A stretch of 64,000 nucleotides of DNA from positions 3,100,001 through 3,164,000 of the forward strand of contig NZ_LR026975.1 of the NCBI RefSeq assembly GCF_900603025.1, read 5' to 3'. This document shows, in pieces, positions 1-8,306 of the stretch. How positions within the stretch are numbered: position 1 is the first letter of the stretch; each line of letters opens with the position of its first letter. The position numbers were made by a program, and so were the translations under genes. This DNA comes from Mycolicibacterium hassiacum DSM 44199. Its GTDB lineage: Bacteria > Actinomycetota > Actinomycetes > Mycobacteriales > Mycobacteriaceae. The notes beneath the pieces were generated by a model, which was given only the letters and a program-made list of their open reading frames with translations, did not search any database and had not been told where the DNA came from.

Positions 1-1
1 C

Positions 2-703
2 GCGCCGTCCACCGCGGTCACGCTGGTGCGCGCCCGCGATATGGGGTTGACGAACTTCTCGGTGTTCTGCAACCACGTCACGATCGTGCCGCCGATCAAG
101 GCGATCCTGGAGTCACCGGATCTGCGTCTGTCCGGTTTCCTAGGCCCCGGCCATGTGTCGACCGTGGTGGGGTTGCGCCCCTACCGGTTCGTGCCGGAGG
201 TGTACCGCAAACCGTTGGTGGTGGCCGGTTTCGAACCGCTCGACATTCTCTCCGGGGTGGCGATGCTGCTGCGCCAGATCCGCGAGGGCCGCTGCGAGGT
301 GGAGAACCAGTATTCACGGGTGGTGCGTCCCGAAGGCAATCCGGCCGCGCTGAAGCTGCTCAGCGAGGTGTTCGCGCTGCGGCCGCATTTCGAATGGCGC
401 GGGCTGGGGTTCATCTCGCAGAGCGCGCTGCGGATCCGCGAGGAGTTCGCCGAGTTCGACGCCGAGCAGCGCTACGCGATGCCCGGCGTGCGGGTCGCCG
501 ACCCGAAGGCCTGCCAGTGCGGTGAGGTGCTCAAGGGTGTGCTCAAGCCTTGGGAGTGCAAGGTTTTCGGCACCGCGTGCACGCCGGAGACCCCGATCGG
601 CACCTGCATGGTGTCCTCCGAGGGCGCCTGCGCGGCGTACTACAACTTCGGTCGGTTGCACCGCGACGCGGCGACGCTGATCGGCAACGGGGCGCGCACG
701 TGA
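2..703 (+). CDS. hypD: HypD, [NiFe]-hydrogenase maturation protein (3' part, truncated by window edge)
   Basis: HypD works with HypC as the iron-sulfur scaffold on which the Fe(CN)2CO group of [NiFe] hydrogenases is assembled in the cytoplasm. The frame is open to the first base of the window, so the true start lies upstream; about 233 C-terminal residues are present of a family length near 370. Seen here are the FCNHVTIVPP segment near the beginning and the cysteine-rich C-terminal block with ACQCGEVL, then ECKVFGTACTPETPIGTC and SSEGACAAYY, which carries the cluster ligands in the family. The stop overlaps the GTG start of the next gene, so the following two genes probably belong to the same hydrogenase-maturation operon. 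The identification is secure. Confidence 0.95.
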   Translation, partial: APSTAVTLVRARDMGLTNFSVFCNHVTIVPPIKAILESPDLRLSGFLGPGHVSTVVGLRPYRFVPEVYRKPLVVAGFEPLDILSGVAMLLRQIREGRCEVENQYSRVVRPEGNPAALKLLSEVFALRPHFEWRGLGFISQSALRIREEFAEFDAEQRYAMPGVRVADPKACQCGEVLKGVLKPWECKVFGTACTPETPIGTCMVSSEGACAAYYNFGRLHRDAATLIGNGART

Positions 704-1479
704 CCGTTCCCGACGTCGACGCCGGGGCGCAGATGTTCGCGCGGTACGCCTATGCGCCCAACGCCCTCGGCTTCTGCGGGCCGCCGAATCCGGAACTGCT
801 GCTCGAAGGCACCCGCGCGGCGATCGAGACCGCCGCTCGGCGGTTCACCGGCGCGTGGCCGTACCTGCAGGTGCTGTCGCGGCTGACGGGCATCCCCGAT
901 CCGCTGGACCACCGGCTGGTCGAGGCGTACTGGCTCGGCGGCGGGGTGGGCGCCGAGCTGGATCCGCAGACCTTCACCACCGAACTGCTGGCGGTGATCG
1001 GCCCGCAGGCCGGCCACTACTGGGCCCACCTGGGGCCCGAACTGGCCGCGGAGGCCGCCCCGAACCACTGCTTCCACGTGTTCGGGGTGTATCCGTGGTC
1101 GCGGCTGCTGGGCAAGGGCGACCCGCAACTGGACAAGCAACCCCTGCACATCCTCGACAGCTGCCGGATCTCCTGGGGCACCGTGGTTTCGGTGTCCGGG
1201 ACGTCGGCGCAGGTGCGCCGCCAGGGCCTGCAGTGGGACGGTTCGGCGTTGTTCCTCGACGCCCCGGCCGTGCACCGGGTGGAACTCGGGATCGAGGTGG
1301 CCGAGGGCGATCTGGTCGCCGTGCACTGGAGCCGGGTGTGCGACCGGCTGACCGAGGCGCAGGTCAGAACGCTCGAACACGGCACCCAGCGTCAGCTGCG
1401 GGTCACCAACGTGCGGCTCCGCGCCGACAGCGCCAGGTCGCAGAAGGCATCCGGAACCGACACAGCGCAGCAGTCATGA
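700..1479 (+). CDS. Hydrogenase-cluster-associated conserved protein (DUF6390-like)
   Basis: This 259-residue soluble protein starts at a GTG that overlaps the hypD stop (GTGA), which fixes the start well. It has no signal peptide or membrane segment. The N-terminal part reads YAYAPNALGFCGPPN, followed by a helical region and a C-terminal beta-rich part. From memory it resembles the DUF6390 family found beside hyp genes in actinobacteria, but I could not verify this. Translational coupling to hypD argues for a role in hydrogenase maturation or assembly; its biochemical activity is unknown. It overlaps the next gene by four bases (ATGA). Confidence 0.7.
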   Translation: MTVPDVDAGAQMFARYAYAPNALGFCGPPNPELLLEGTRAAIETAARRFTGAWPYLQVLSRLTGIPDPLDHRLVEAYWLGGGVGAELDPQTFTTELLAVIGPQAGHYWAHLGPELAAEAAPNHCFHVFGVYPWSRLLGKGDPQLDKQPLHILDSCRISWGTVVSVSGTSAQVRRQGLQWDGSALFLDAPAVHRVELGIEVAEGDLVAVHWSRVCDRLTEAQVRTLEHGTQRQLRVTNVRLRADSARSQKASGTDTAQQS

Positions 1480-2309
1480 GGCCACGCATCGTTCAGGCCG
1501 ACAAGCAGATCGGCTTCTACTGGGTCACCCCCGACGGCATCCCGACCCGGCTGCCGGAGCTTGTGGTCGGCGATGACGAACCACACCGGCTGGTGGCCAC
1601 CCACCTGGAGGCGCTCGACGATGCGCTGATCATCGCCGCCCGCCGGTTCGGCGAGCTGCTGGGCGGCGGCCGGTCCCCGTCACCGGCGGAACGCGACGAC
1701 CTGGTCGTGCTGCACCGGGTGGTGGACCTGCTGATCGCCGACTACGCCCGGTCCGCCGAACTGGTCGGGGTGACCCCGGACGTGCGGGCCGGTCAGATCA
1801 TCGGCACCGCTGCCCTGTTCTCGATCCGGGCCCGCCAGCCGACCGGTCTGCTGGGCCCGCCGCCACTGGACGGTCAACTCGACGAACCGCCGCTCGGCGT
1901 GGTCGCCGGGTTCGGGGAGATGGTGCAGGTCGACCCGCAGCGGCCGTGGCTGGGCGGCCGCTGGGTGCTGCGCGCCGAGTCCGGGGAACGCTATCCGCTG
2001 ACGTTGTCGACCATGCTGTTCGACAGTTCCGGGGTGAACAAGGAGGCCGCCCGCCGCGAGCACCGGCAGGTGATCGAGGCGTGTGTGGCGGGCCTGGACC
2101 GCCCCGAGGCCGATCCGCTGGCCATCGCGTGCGCGCTGGACTGGCTGCTCTACGACTGGCTGATGGCCCACCGGGAGGACCCCGACAGCGCGGCGATCGT
2201 GATCCCGCGCGGCCACGAATCGGATGCGGCGATGATCGTCGCGGCGGCCGCCGCCTCGGTCGCCGCCCGCGCCCGGTTCGATCCGGATCTTACCGCACCG
2301 GTGCCGTGA
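1476..2309 (+). CDS. Conserved hypothetical protein, hydrogenase operon
   Basis: This 277-residue protein is coupled to the preceding gene by an ATGA overlap, which defines its ATG. I do not recognise a characterised domain. The sequence begins MRPRIVQADKQIGFYWVTPDG, has acidic and helical central stretches and an alanine-rich C-terminus, and shows no signal peptide, membrane helix or metal-binding cysteine cluster. Its only functional clue is position: third gene of an apparent hypD operon, so a role linked to hydrogenase production is likely but unproven. The next gene begins 28 bases downstream on the same strand and belongs to an unrelated family, so the hydrogenase unit probably ends here. 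Confidence 0.65.
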   Translation: MRPRIVQADKQIGFYWVTPDGIPTRLPELVVGDDEPHRLVATHLEALDDALIIAARRFGELLGGGRSPSPAERDDLVVLHRVVDLLIADYARSAELVGVTPDVRAGQIIGTAALFSIRARQPTGLLGPPPLDGQLDEPPLGVVAGFGEMVQVDPQRPWLGGRWVLRAESGERYPLTLSTMLFDSSGVNKEAARREHRQVIEACVAGLDRPEADPLAIACALDWLLYDWLMAHREDPDSAAIVIPRGHESDAAMIVAAAAASVAARARFDPDLTAPVP

Positions 2310-2337
2310 CGGGCCGCGACCCCGTAGCATCCGTGGG

Positions 2338-2859
2338 GTGACCCGCTACGCCGTGTTCCTGCGCGGGGTCAACGTCGGCGGCGTGAACCTGAAGATGGCC
2401 GAGGTGGCCGCCGCCCTGCGGGACGCCGGATTCGACGCTGTGCGAACGATTCTCGCCAGCGGCAATGTGCTGCTCGACAGTCCCGACGACGCCGCGGTCG
2501 TGCGGGAGCGCGCCCAGCAGGCGTTGCGGGCGGCTTTCTCCTACGACGCCTGGGTGCTGGTGTACGACCTGGACACCGTGCGTGCCGTCTCGGCGGCCTA
2601 CCCGTTCGAACGCGAGGTGGCCGGCCACCACTCCTATGTGACGTTCGTGGCCGACGAGCAGGTGCTCGACGAGCTCGCCGCGCTCGCCGCCGAGGCCGGA
2701 CCCGATGAGAAGATCGCCCGCGGCGACGGGGTGATCTATTGGCAGGTGCCCCGGCAGGCCACCCTGGATTCGGTGATCGGCAGGACGATGGGCAGGAAGC
2801 GCTACAAGGCGTCGACGACCACCCGGAATCTGCGCACGCTGGAGAAAGTGTTGCGCTAG
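2338..2859 (+). CDS. DUF1697 family protein
   Basis: This is a 173-residue cytoplasmic protein starting at GTG. It opens with YAVFLRGVNVGG and continues LKMAEVAAALRDAGFDAVRTILASGNVLL, which is the hallmark of DUF1697, a small actinobacterial family whose structure resembles a duplicated ferredoxin-like fold. Near the C-terminus it has the typical TTRNLRTLEKVL ending. Length matches the family (about 170-180 residues). Biochemical function is not established for the family. It lies 13 bases upstream of a methyltransferase gene on the same strand and the two may be cotranscribed. Confidence 0.85.
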   Translation: MTRYAVFLRGVNVGGVNLKMAEVAAALRDAGFDAVRTILASGNVLLDSPDDAAVVRERAQQALRAAFSYDAWVLVYDLDTVRAVSAAYPFEREVAGHHSYVTFVADEQVLDELAALAAEAGPDEKIARGDGVIYWQVPRQATLDSVIGRTMGRKRYKASTTTRNLRTLEKVLR

Positions 2860-2872
2860 GTATGTTCGAGGT

Positions 2873-3775
2873 GTGAGTTCCACCCCCGCCGCCGAGGTTC
2901 CCGCTTCCCCCGACCCCACTCCGAACGACCCTGCCTCCGGGGTCCCCGACTCCAAAATCGATGCCTCGGTGCTGACCGGGGTCTCGGAGACCGCGCTGAT
3001 GACGCTGCTGGTGCGCGCGAACGAAGCGAGACGGCCGGATGCGCTGATCGACGATCCGATGGCGATCCGGCTGGTGGACTCGATCGACTTCGACTGGGCC
3101 AAGTTCGGGCCCAGCCGCCGTCAGGATATGGCGATCCGCTCTCTGGCGTTCGATGAGCAGACCCGCCGGTATCTGGCCGACCACCCCCGGGCCACGGTGG
3201 TGGCGCTCGCCGAGGGTCTGCAGACCAGCTTCCACCGGCTCGACGCCGCGGGGGTGGGCCACGAGTTCCGTTGGCTGACGGTCGATCTGCCGCCGATGAT
3301 CGACCTGCGCCGCAAGCTGCTGCCGCCGTCGGAGCGGGTCCGGATGGTTGCGCAGTCGGCGCTGGATTTCAGCTGGATGGATAAGGTCGACACCGATCAC
3401 GGCGTTTTCGTCACCGCCGAGGGACTGTTGATGTATCTGCAGCCCGCCGAGGCGCTCGGGCTGATCGCCGCGTGCGCACAACGGTTTCCCGGTGGGCGGA
3501 TGATGTTCGATCTGCCGCCGACCTGGTTCGCCAAGTCGGCGGGCCGCGGGCTGTTGCGGCCGTCGCTGCGCTACCGGGTGCCGCCGATGCCGTTCGCCAT
3601 GTCGCCGGCGCGGCTGGCGCGGCTGGTCGACGAGGTGCCCGGGATTCGCGCGGTGCACGACATCCCGTTCCCGGCGGGCCGCGGCAGGCTCGTCAACACG
3701 ATGACGTGGGCGGTGCAGCGGATTCGGCTGTTCGATTCGCTACGACCGACATTCACGCTGCTGGAGTTCGGCTGA
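2873..3775 (+). CDS. Class I SAM-dependent methyltransferase, LCMT/Omt-like family
   Basis: This 300-residue protein starts at GTG with a proline-rich disordered N-terminus of about 35 residues. The core has the pattern of the leucine-carboxyl-methyltransferase-like family common in mycobacteria: ARRPDALIDDPMA near residue 45, then VVALAEGLQTSFHRLD at the SAM-binding position, VDLPPMIDLRR, and FVTAEGLLMYL, which matches the family's acidic EGL motif. The usual GAGLDTR glycine loop is altered here to AEGLQTS, which may affect cofactor binding. The substrate is unknown. A hairpin overlapping its stop codon separates it from the convergent GntR gene. Confidence 0.85.
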   Translation: MSSTPAAEVPASPDPTPNDPASGVPDSKIDASVLTGVSETALMTLLVRANEARRPDALIDDPMAIRLVDSIDFDWAKFGPSRRQDMAIRSLAFDEQTRRYLADHPRATVVALAEGLQTSFHRLDAAGVGHEFRWLTVDLPPMIDLRRKLLPPSERVRMVAQSALDFSWMDKVDTDHGVFVTAEGLLMYLQPAEALGLIAACAQRFPGGRMMFDLPPTWFAKSAGRGLLRPSLRYRVPPMPFAMSPARLARLVDEVPGIRAVHDIPFPAGRGRLVNTMTWAVQRIRLFDSLRPTFTLLEFG

Positions 3776-3803
3776 CCGGAGCCGCGTGATCGCGGCCGGT
3801 CAG
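3772..3803. terminator. Bidirectional hairpin spanning two convergent stop codons
   Basis: Left arm CTGACCGGAGCCGCG (3772-3786) pairs with right arm CGCGGCCGGTCAG (3791-3803) across a TGAT loop, with a two-base AG bulge. It covers the stop codons of both the methyltransferase and the convergent GntR gene. There is no T tract, as is usual for mycobacterial terminators. Confidence 0.6.
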
Positions 3804-4165
3804 GTGAACGCCGCCTCGACGTAGCGCAGCGCCCGTTCCTTGTCGATGCCCAGCGCCTTGGCCGCCGCGACGTAGGTGTTCGCGGCGCTGGTCATCGCCG
3901 CGTCGGCCGGATCCGTGCCGGCGACGAAGGTGCCGAACCGGCCCCGGGTCTCGACCAGTCCCGCGCTCTCCAACTCCCGGTAGGCGCGGGCGACGGTGTT
4001 GACCGCCAGCCCCAGCTGCGCGGCCAGCTCACGCACCGTGGGCAGCCGGGTTCCCGGCGGCAGCCGCCCATCCCGGATCGCGTCGATGATCTGTGTCCTG
4101 AGCTGGTCGAACGGTGGACGTGACGCCTGGGCGTCGATGTGAACCCAATCCCCCAACCCGGCCAC
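3800..4165 (-). CDS. GntR family transcriptional regulator, short YtrA-like type
   Basis: This is a 121-residue regulator with a winged helix-turn-helix domain at residues about 15-80: [22 protein letters not shown], then [31 protein letters not shown]. The C-terminal tail is only about 40 residues, too short for a FadR or HutC ligand domain, which places it in the YtrA-like group. GTG at 4165 is chosen because it gives the usual length and follows a GATACT -10-like hexamer by 7 bases, suggesting a leaderless transcript. It is divergent from the sirtuin gene with only 36 bases between starts, so it may control both. The ligand and target are unknown. Confidence 0.85.
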   Translation of the reverse strand: MAGLGDWVHIDAQASRPPFDQLRTQIIDAIRDGRLPPGTRLPTVRELAAQLGLAVNTVARAYRELESAGLVETRGRFGTFVAGTDPADAAMTSAANTYVAAAKALGIDKERALRYVEAAFT

Positions 4166-4201
4166 GTGCTCAAGTATCACCCAACCCGCTACTTTGGTGT
4201 T
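4166..4201. promoter_or_regulatory. Divergent, overlapping leaderless promoters (GntR / sirtuin)
   Basis: Only 36 bases separate the two GTG starts. A TACTTT hexamer at 4190-4195 lies 6 bases before the sirtuin GTG, and on the opposite strand GATACT lies 7 bases before the regulator GTG. Both fit the TANNNT -10 plus leaderless start arrangement known in mycobacteria. No ribosome-binding site precedes either start. Confidence 0.5.
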
Positions 4202-4915
4202 GTGCAGGTAACAGTTCTCAGCGGGGCGGGCATCTCGGCGGAAAGCGGGGTGCCGACCTTCCGCGACGCCGAGACCGGGCTGTGGGCGAAGGTGGATCCG
4301 TACGAGATCTCCAGCTCGGAGGGATGGCGCGCGCACCCCGAACGGGTTTGGGCCTGGTACCTGTGGCGGCACTACATGATGGGCGCGGTCGAGCCGAACA
4401 ACGGTCACCGCGCGGTGGCTGCCTGGCAGGACTACGCCGACGTGCATGTGGTGACCCAGAACGTCGACAACCTCCACGAACGCGCCGGCAGCAGGAAGGT
4501 CTATCACCTGCACGGCAGCCTGTTCGACTTCCGTTGCGACACTTGCGATGCCGCCTACACCGGGGAGTTGCCCCCGATGCCGGAGCCGGTCGAGGCGCTG
4601 GATCCGCCGCGCTGCGACTGCGACGGCCTGATCCGGCCGGACGTGGTGTGGTTCGGTGAGGCTCTGCCCGACGACGCGTGGAACGCCTCGGTCGAGGCCA
4701 TCAGCAACGCCGACCTGGTGATCGTGGTCGGCACGTCGGCGATCGTGTACCCGGCGGCCGGGCTGCCCGAGCTGGCGATCGCGCGCGGCATCCCGGTCAT
4801 CGAGGTCAATCCCGAGCCCACCCCGTTGTCACCGTCGGCGACGGTCTCGTTGCGGGAGACCGCGGCCACCGCTTTGCCCACGCTGTTGCAGCGCCTGCCC
4901 GCCCTTCTCGGTTAG
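4202..4915 (+). CDS. cobB: Sir2 family NAD-dependent protein deacylase (CobB, SIRT5-like class III)
   Basis: This 237-residue sirtuin removes acyl groups from lysine using NAD. The NAD-binding [14 protein letters not shown] is at residues 8-21, QNVDNLH at 86-92, and the catalytic histidine is H104 in HLHGS. Zinc ligands are C112/C115 (RCDTC) and C138/C140 (RCDCD). The YLWR motif at residues 53-56 gives the Tyr-x-x-Arg pair that in SIRT5 and CobB recognises succinyl and malonyl lysine, so desuccinylase activity is likely in addition to deacetylation. GTG at 4202 is chosen because it places [10 protein letters not shown] at the family N-terminus. It is divergent from a GntR regulator. Confidence 0.93.
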   Translation: MQVTVLSGAGISAESGVPTFRDAETGLWAKVDPYEISSSEGWRAHPERVWAWYLWRHYMMGAVEPNNGHRAVAAWQDYADVHVVTQNVDNLHERAGSRKVYHLHGSLFDFRCDTCDAAYTGELPPMPEPVEALDPPRCDCDGLIRPDVVWFGEALPDDAWNASVEAISNADLVIVVGTSAIVYPAAGLPELAIARGIPVIEVNPEPTPLSPSATVSLRETAATALPTLLQRLPALLG

Positions 4916-5100
4916 TTCACTCGGTTCGCTGGATGAACTCTGGGTGCTTCCGCGCGCTTACCATGTTTTTTCATGTTCGCTGAAGCTAATAGTTGACAGG
5001 CGAGCACTCGCGTTTCTCTCGCTTTGAACTGTGGAAACGATTTCCTAATTGACGCACTGGCAAACTCAAGGAGTTTTCCGTTTCACGCGATACGACGCTA

Positions 5101-5127
5101 CGATACTTTGCCGCACATGAAGTATCG
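5101..5127. promoter_or_regulatory. Palindrome upstream of the large repeat protein gene
   Basis: CGATACTT (5101-5108) and AAGTATCG (5120-5127) form a perfect 8-bp inverted repeat with an 11-base spacer. A TTGACA -35-like hexamer begins at about 5132, just downstream, with a weak TGAGAC 17 bases later. The element may be an operator for the gene starting at 5172. The 4916-5171 gap is less GC-rich than its surroundings and holds no convincing gene. Confidence 0.45.
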
Positions 5128-5171
5128 CGCGTTGACACCCCGATCAGCGCGCCTTGAGACAGTGGGGCGGG

Positions 5172-7643
5172 ATGGCTGGGAGCATCAGCAGGCGGTTGTT
5201 GTTCGGCGTGCCCGAGAGCAGGTACGCCCGTTACATCGGACGGGTCGGGACGCTTGCAGTTGCTCTGGGCATCGGGGCGGCGGTCGCCACCGGGTACGGC
5301 GCGGGGCACGCCTGGGCGGACGACGACGCGGGTTCCGGTTCGGACACCTCGTCGGCGGCGGACTCCGGCGCATCGTCGACACCGGGCGGACCGGACACAC
5401 CGGGCACGCCGAATACGGGGTCGGGTGCCAGCACCCCCGAACCCGCCGCGGACGCCGCCAAGAACACCGCCCGGATGCGGGTCGGTAGCTCCGGTGGCCT
5501 GATCGGTCCGCAGAACGACGGCGGATCCGGAAGGCCGACGTTCCACCGCAAGCACGGATCGAGATCGACCGCGAATTTCGGCGGCGGGGTGGTGGTGTCG
5601 GCCACCGGCAAGGTGCGCGATGCCTCGCTCGGCCAGGCCTCCGTCGCCGGAAAGCGCGACAACAACGCCGCCAAGAACGAGGCGGGCAACGACAGCGCCG
5701 AGGAAAAAGAGCAACAGACTCCGACCGAGAACGCAGCCGGAACACCGGTGGCGACAGACGCCGCCGGTGCGGAGAAGGGCCTGGAGGGCAACGCAGAAGC
5801 GCCACCCCCGGCAGAGGTCCAGACTGCGTCGACCCCGAACGGTTCCGCCGGTCCCTCCGATGAGCCGACCACCGAAACTGCCAACGAGGCACCGAAGCAG
5901 CAGTCCACCAGCGAGAAGCCGGCCCAGCTGTCCACCACCGAGAAGCCGATACAGCAGCCCGCCGCCGGGAAGTCGGCGCCGCAATCCGCTTTCGAGAAGT
6001 CGGCGGCCGTCGGCGACAACCACGCCGTTACCGAGGACGACCCGGCGGTGACGTCGCCGGCCTTCGCCCGGCCCCTCGGCGCGCCACAGCAGAGCACCGC
6101 GGCGGTGAGCTCGTCGGGATCGACCGTGGTGGTACCGTCGCCGATCCCGGCGTTTCAGCCCACCAACCCGGTGATCAACCTGGTCAACCTCGTCGCCGAC
6201 GTGGCGCGTTCGGTGTTCTCACCGTTGATCGGCCCCGGACCGGACGCGCCGGCCCAGCCGCCGACGCTGTGGGCGTTGCTGGCCTACGTGCGCCGTGAGA
6301 TCGGGCGCCTGTTCTTCAACACCACCCCCACCGCGGTCGCCGACGTCGTCACCACCAGCGAGAACACCCCGATCGCCATCGACGTGCTCGGCAACGACAT
6401 CGACGACGACCCCCTGCGGGTTGTCGGCGTCACCCAGCCGACGGGCGACAACCCCGGCACCGTGACGCTCAACCCGGACGGCGCCATCACCTACACCCCG
6501 CACCCGTCGACCGCGTCGCTGGGCGCCGGGGAACAGGTGGTCGAGACGTTCACCTACACCGTCACCGACGCCGACTGGCACCTCCACGGCCTGCGCGCCC
6601 TGCTGTACGGCAACCGCCACACCGACACCGGGACGGTAACCGTCACCGTCACCGGGATCAACGATGCCCCGACCGCCAACGACGATCTCGCCGAAGTCGG
6701 CGAGGACGGCTCGGTCGCCATCGACGTGCTGGGCAACGACACCGATCCCGACGCCAACGACACGTTGACCGTGCAGTCGTTCACCCAGCCGACCAACGGC
6801 GGCAGCGTCACCCTCAATCCCGACGGCACCTTCACCTACACCCCCGGAGCGAACGCCGGACCGCTCGGGGTCGGCGAGTCGCTGACCGACACCTTCACCT
6901 ACACGGTCACCGACAGCCACGGCGCCGCCGCCACCGGCACGGTCGCAGTCACCGTCACCGGGATCAACGATGCCCCGACCGCCAACGACGATCTCGCCGA
7001 AGTCGGCGAGGACGGCTCGGTCGCCATCGACGTGCTGGGCAACGACACCGATCCCGACGCCGCCGACACGTTGACCGTGCAGTCGTTCACCCAGCCGACC
7101 AACGGCGGCAGCGTCACCCTCGACCCCGACGGCAACCTGGCCTACACACCAGGACCTAATGCGCAGGCCCTCAACGTCGGCGAGACGTTGACCGACACCT
7201 TCACCTACACCGTCTCCGACGGTAACGGCGGCACCGACACCGCCACCGTCACCGTGACGGTCAACGGGGCGAACGACCTACCCACGATTCCGGCGTCGAG
7301 CGTGAACATCGGCAGCCCCGATCCGGCGACCGGGGCGGTGGCCATCACCATGACGATCCAGGATCCCGACGGACCCGGGCCGTACACCGTTCCCAGGCTG
7401 GAACTATTCAGCCCGATGCAAGTGTCTGCACCGTGGTCGCCGTCCTTTAACTATGACTTGGACCTGGGCACCATCGAGCAACTGCCCAGCCCCACGCCGG
7501 ACGTGTTGGTCTTCCGTTACACCCCGTCCGCGGAGGCACGACAGCACATCGCGCAGGGCGGCAGCTACTTCGTGAACTTCTACTTCGACGTCAACGACGG
7601 CGTGGGGACCCGCTCGACCGGTGCCGCCTTCCGCTACCCCTAG
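5172..7643 (+). CDS. Secreted cadherin-like/VCBS-type repeat protein
   Basis: This 823-residue protein has an N-terminal signal region: GSISRRLLFG, then RYIGRVGTLAVALGIGAAVA, then HAWADDD, the latter two typical of mycobacterial exported repeat proteins. The double arginine could indicate Tat export. Residues about 50-330 are low-complexity, rich in Ala, Thr, Pro, Glu and Ser, probably an extended wall-spanning stalk. From about residue 390 come three roughly 100-residue bacterial Ig/cadherin-like repeats with IDVLGNDTDPDA and YTVTD motifs. Repeats two and three are nearly identical at DNA level (see repeat features). ATG at 5172 follows a GGGGCGGG stretch. A surface adhesion or matrix role is inferred from architecture only. 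Confidence 0.8.
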   Translation: MAGSISRRLLFGVPESRYARYIGRVGTLAVALGIGAAVATGYGAGHAWADDDAGSGSDTSSAADSGASSTPGGPDTPGTPNTGSGASTPEPAADAAKNTARMRVGSSGGLIGPQNDGGSGRPTFHRKHGSRSTANFGGGVVVSATGKVRDASLGQASVAGKRDNNAAKNEAGNDSAEEKEQQTPTENAAGTPVATDAAGAEKGLEGNAEAPPPAEVQTASTPNGSAGPSDEPTTETANEAPKQQSTSEKPAQLSTTEKPIQQPAAGKSAPQSAFEKSAAVGDNHAVTEDDPAVTSPAFARPLGAPQQSTAAVSSSGSTVVVPSPIPAFQPTNPVINLVNLVADVARSVFSPLIGPGPDAPAQPPTLWALLAYVRREIGRLFFNTTPTAVADVVTTSENTPIAIDVLGNDIDDDPLRVVGVTQPTGDNPGTVTLNPDGAITYTPHPSTASLGAGEQVVETFTYTVTDADWHLHGLRALLYGNRHTDTGTVTVTVTGINDAPTANDDLAEVGEDGSVAIDVLGNDTDPDANDTLTVQSFTQPTNGGSVTLNPDGTFTYTPGANAGPLGVGESLTDTFTYTVTDSHGAAATGTVAVTVTGINDAPTANDDLAEVGEDGSVAIDVLGNDTDPDAADTLTVQSFTQPTNGGSVTLDPDGNLAYTPGPNAQALNVGETLTDTFTYTVSDGNGGTDTATVTVTVNGANDLPTIPASSVNIGSPDPATGAVAITMTIQDPDGPGPYTVPRLELFSPMQVSAPWSPSFNYDLDLGTIEQLPSPTPDVLVFRYTPSAEARQHIAQGGSYFVNFYFDVNDGVGTRSTGAAFRYP
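6645..6815 (+). repeat. Tandem intragenic repeat, copy 1
   Basis: About 170 bases here are almost identical to 6951-7121, a spacing of 306 bases (102 codons). The one clear difference inside the block is an AAC to GCC codon change (Asn to Ala). It encodes the start of a VCBS/cadherin-like domain. Confidence 0.9.
6951..7121 (+). repeat. Tandem intragenic repeat, copy 2
   Basis: This is the second copy of the repeat at 6645-6815. Outside the block the two domains diverge, so the block looks like recent duplication or gene conversion within the coding sequence. Such tracts can change copy number by recombination. Confidence 0.9.
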
Positions 7644-7667
7644 TGGTGATCAGACCGCTACTGGTGA

Positions 7668-8306
7668 TCAGGAGGGGCGCACGGCCCTGCCGATCGCGAA
7701 CTCGGCGACCGGCACCGGCAGCCAGCGCGGCAGCGTCCACTCGCGGCGCGCCGCGGCCAACATGAACCCGGCGTCGGCGAGGCTGCGTTCGGTGTGCCGG
7801 TGGGTGTGGCAGTTGCCGAACAGCCGCGGCCACACCGTGGCGTCGGCGATCCGCTGCAGCCGCGCCCTCCCGCCGGTGCCGGCGATGTGCTCGAGGTAAC
7901 GCAGCTGCCCGCCCGGGCGCAGCAGCGAGAACAGCTGTCGGGCAACATCCTGCGGATCGCCGACCGAGCACAGCACCAGCGAGCAGACCACGGCATCGAA
8001 CTGCTCCCCGCCGCTCGCGGTGAAGTGCTCGATCGTCTCGGTGCGCACCGTCACCGGCACCGGCGCCGCCGCGGCGGCGGTGACCGCGTGCTCGGCCAGC
8101 CGCACCTCGGGCTAGACGGCCACCACCTCGGTCACCGTGTCCGGGTAGAACGCGAAGTTGGTTCCGGTGCCCGCCCCGACCTCGAGGACACGACCGGACA
8201 GCCCGGCGAGGTTCTCGCGCCGCAGCCGGCGGATCGCCTCGGTCTCGTGCGCGGCCATCACGGTCCACAGCCGCGCGAAGAACGGGTTATCGAGCGTGCT
8301 CGACAT
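7668..8306 (-). pseudogene. Class I SAM methyltransferase interrupted by an in-frame amber codon
   Basis: Read as one frame this is a 212-codon methyltransferase. The start at 8306 has a good AGAGGA site, and LSGRVLEVGAGTGTNFAFYP is the SAM-binding glycine loop. Downstream come FDAVVCSLVLCSVGDP and LLRPGGQLRYLEHI, typical of the UbiE/COQ5-like Methyltransf_11 group. A TAG at 8112-8114 interrupts the frame at codon 65, exactly where relatives usually have Glu after VVAV; GAG to TAG is one transversion. Everything after the stop is intact, so this is a recent lesion, a base-call error, or a readthrough case. It is third in an MmpL-TetR-methyltransferase operon and overlaps the TetR end by 49 bases. 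Confidence 0.8.

Noticed and set aside
96..661. Open frames on the minus strand and in other frames over hypD
   Set aside because: They lack family motifs and arise from the high GC third-position bias; hypD fully explains the region.
855..1475. Upstream in-frame extension of the third hydrogenase-operon gene
   Set aside because: It would overlap most of the preceding gene in another frame; the ATG at 1476 is fixed by a 4-base overlap with that gene's stop.
4934..4984. Short ATG frame in the gap before the repeat protein
   Set aside because: Sixteen codons, no ribosome-binding site and no coupling to another gene; probably chance.
6640..7130. CRISPR-like array
   Set aside because: There are only two long repeats and they are in frame within a protein gene encoding VCBS/cadherin-like domains.
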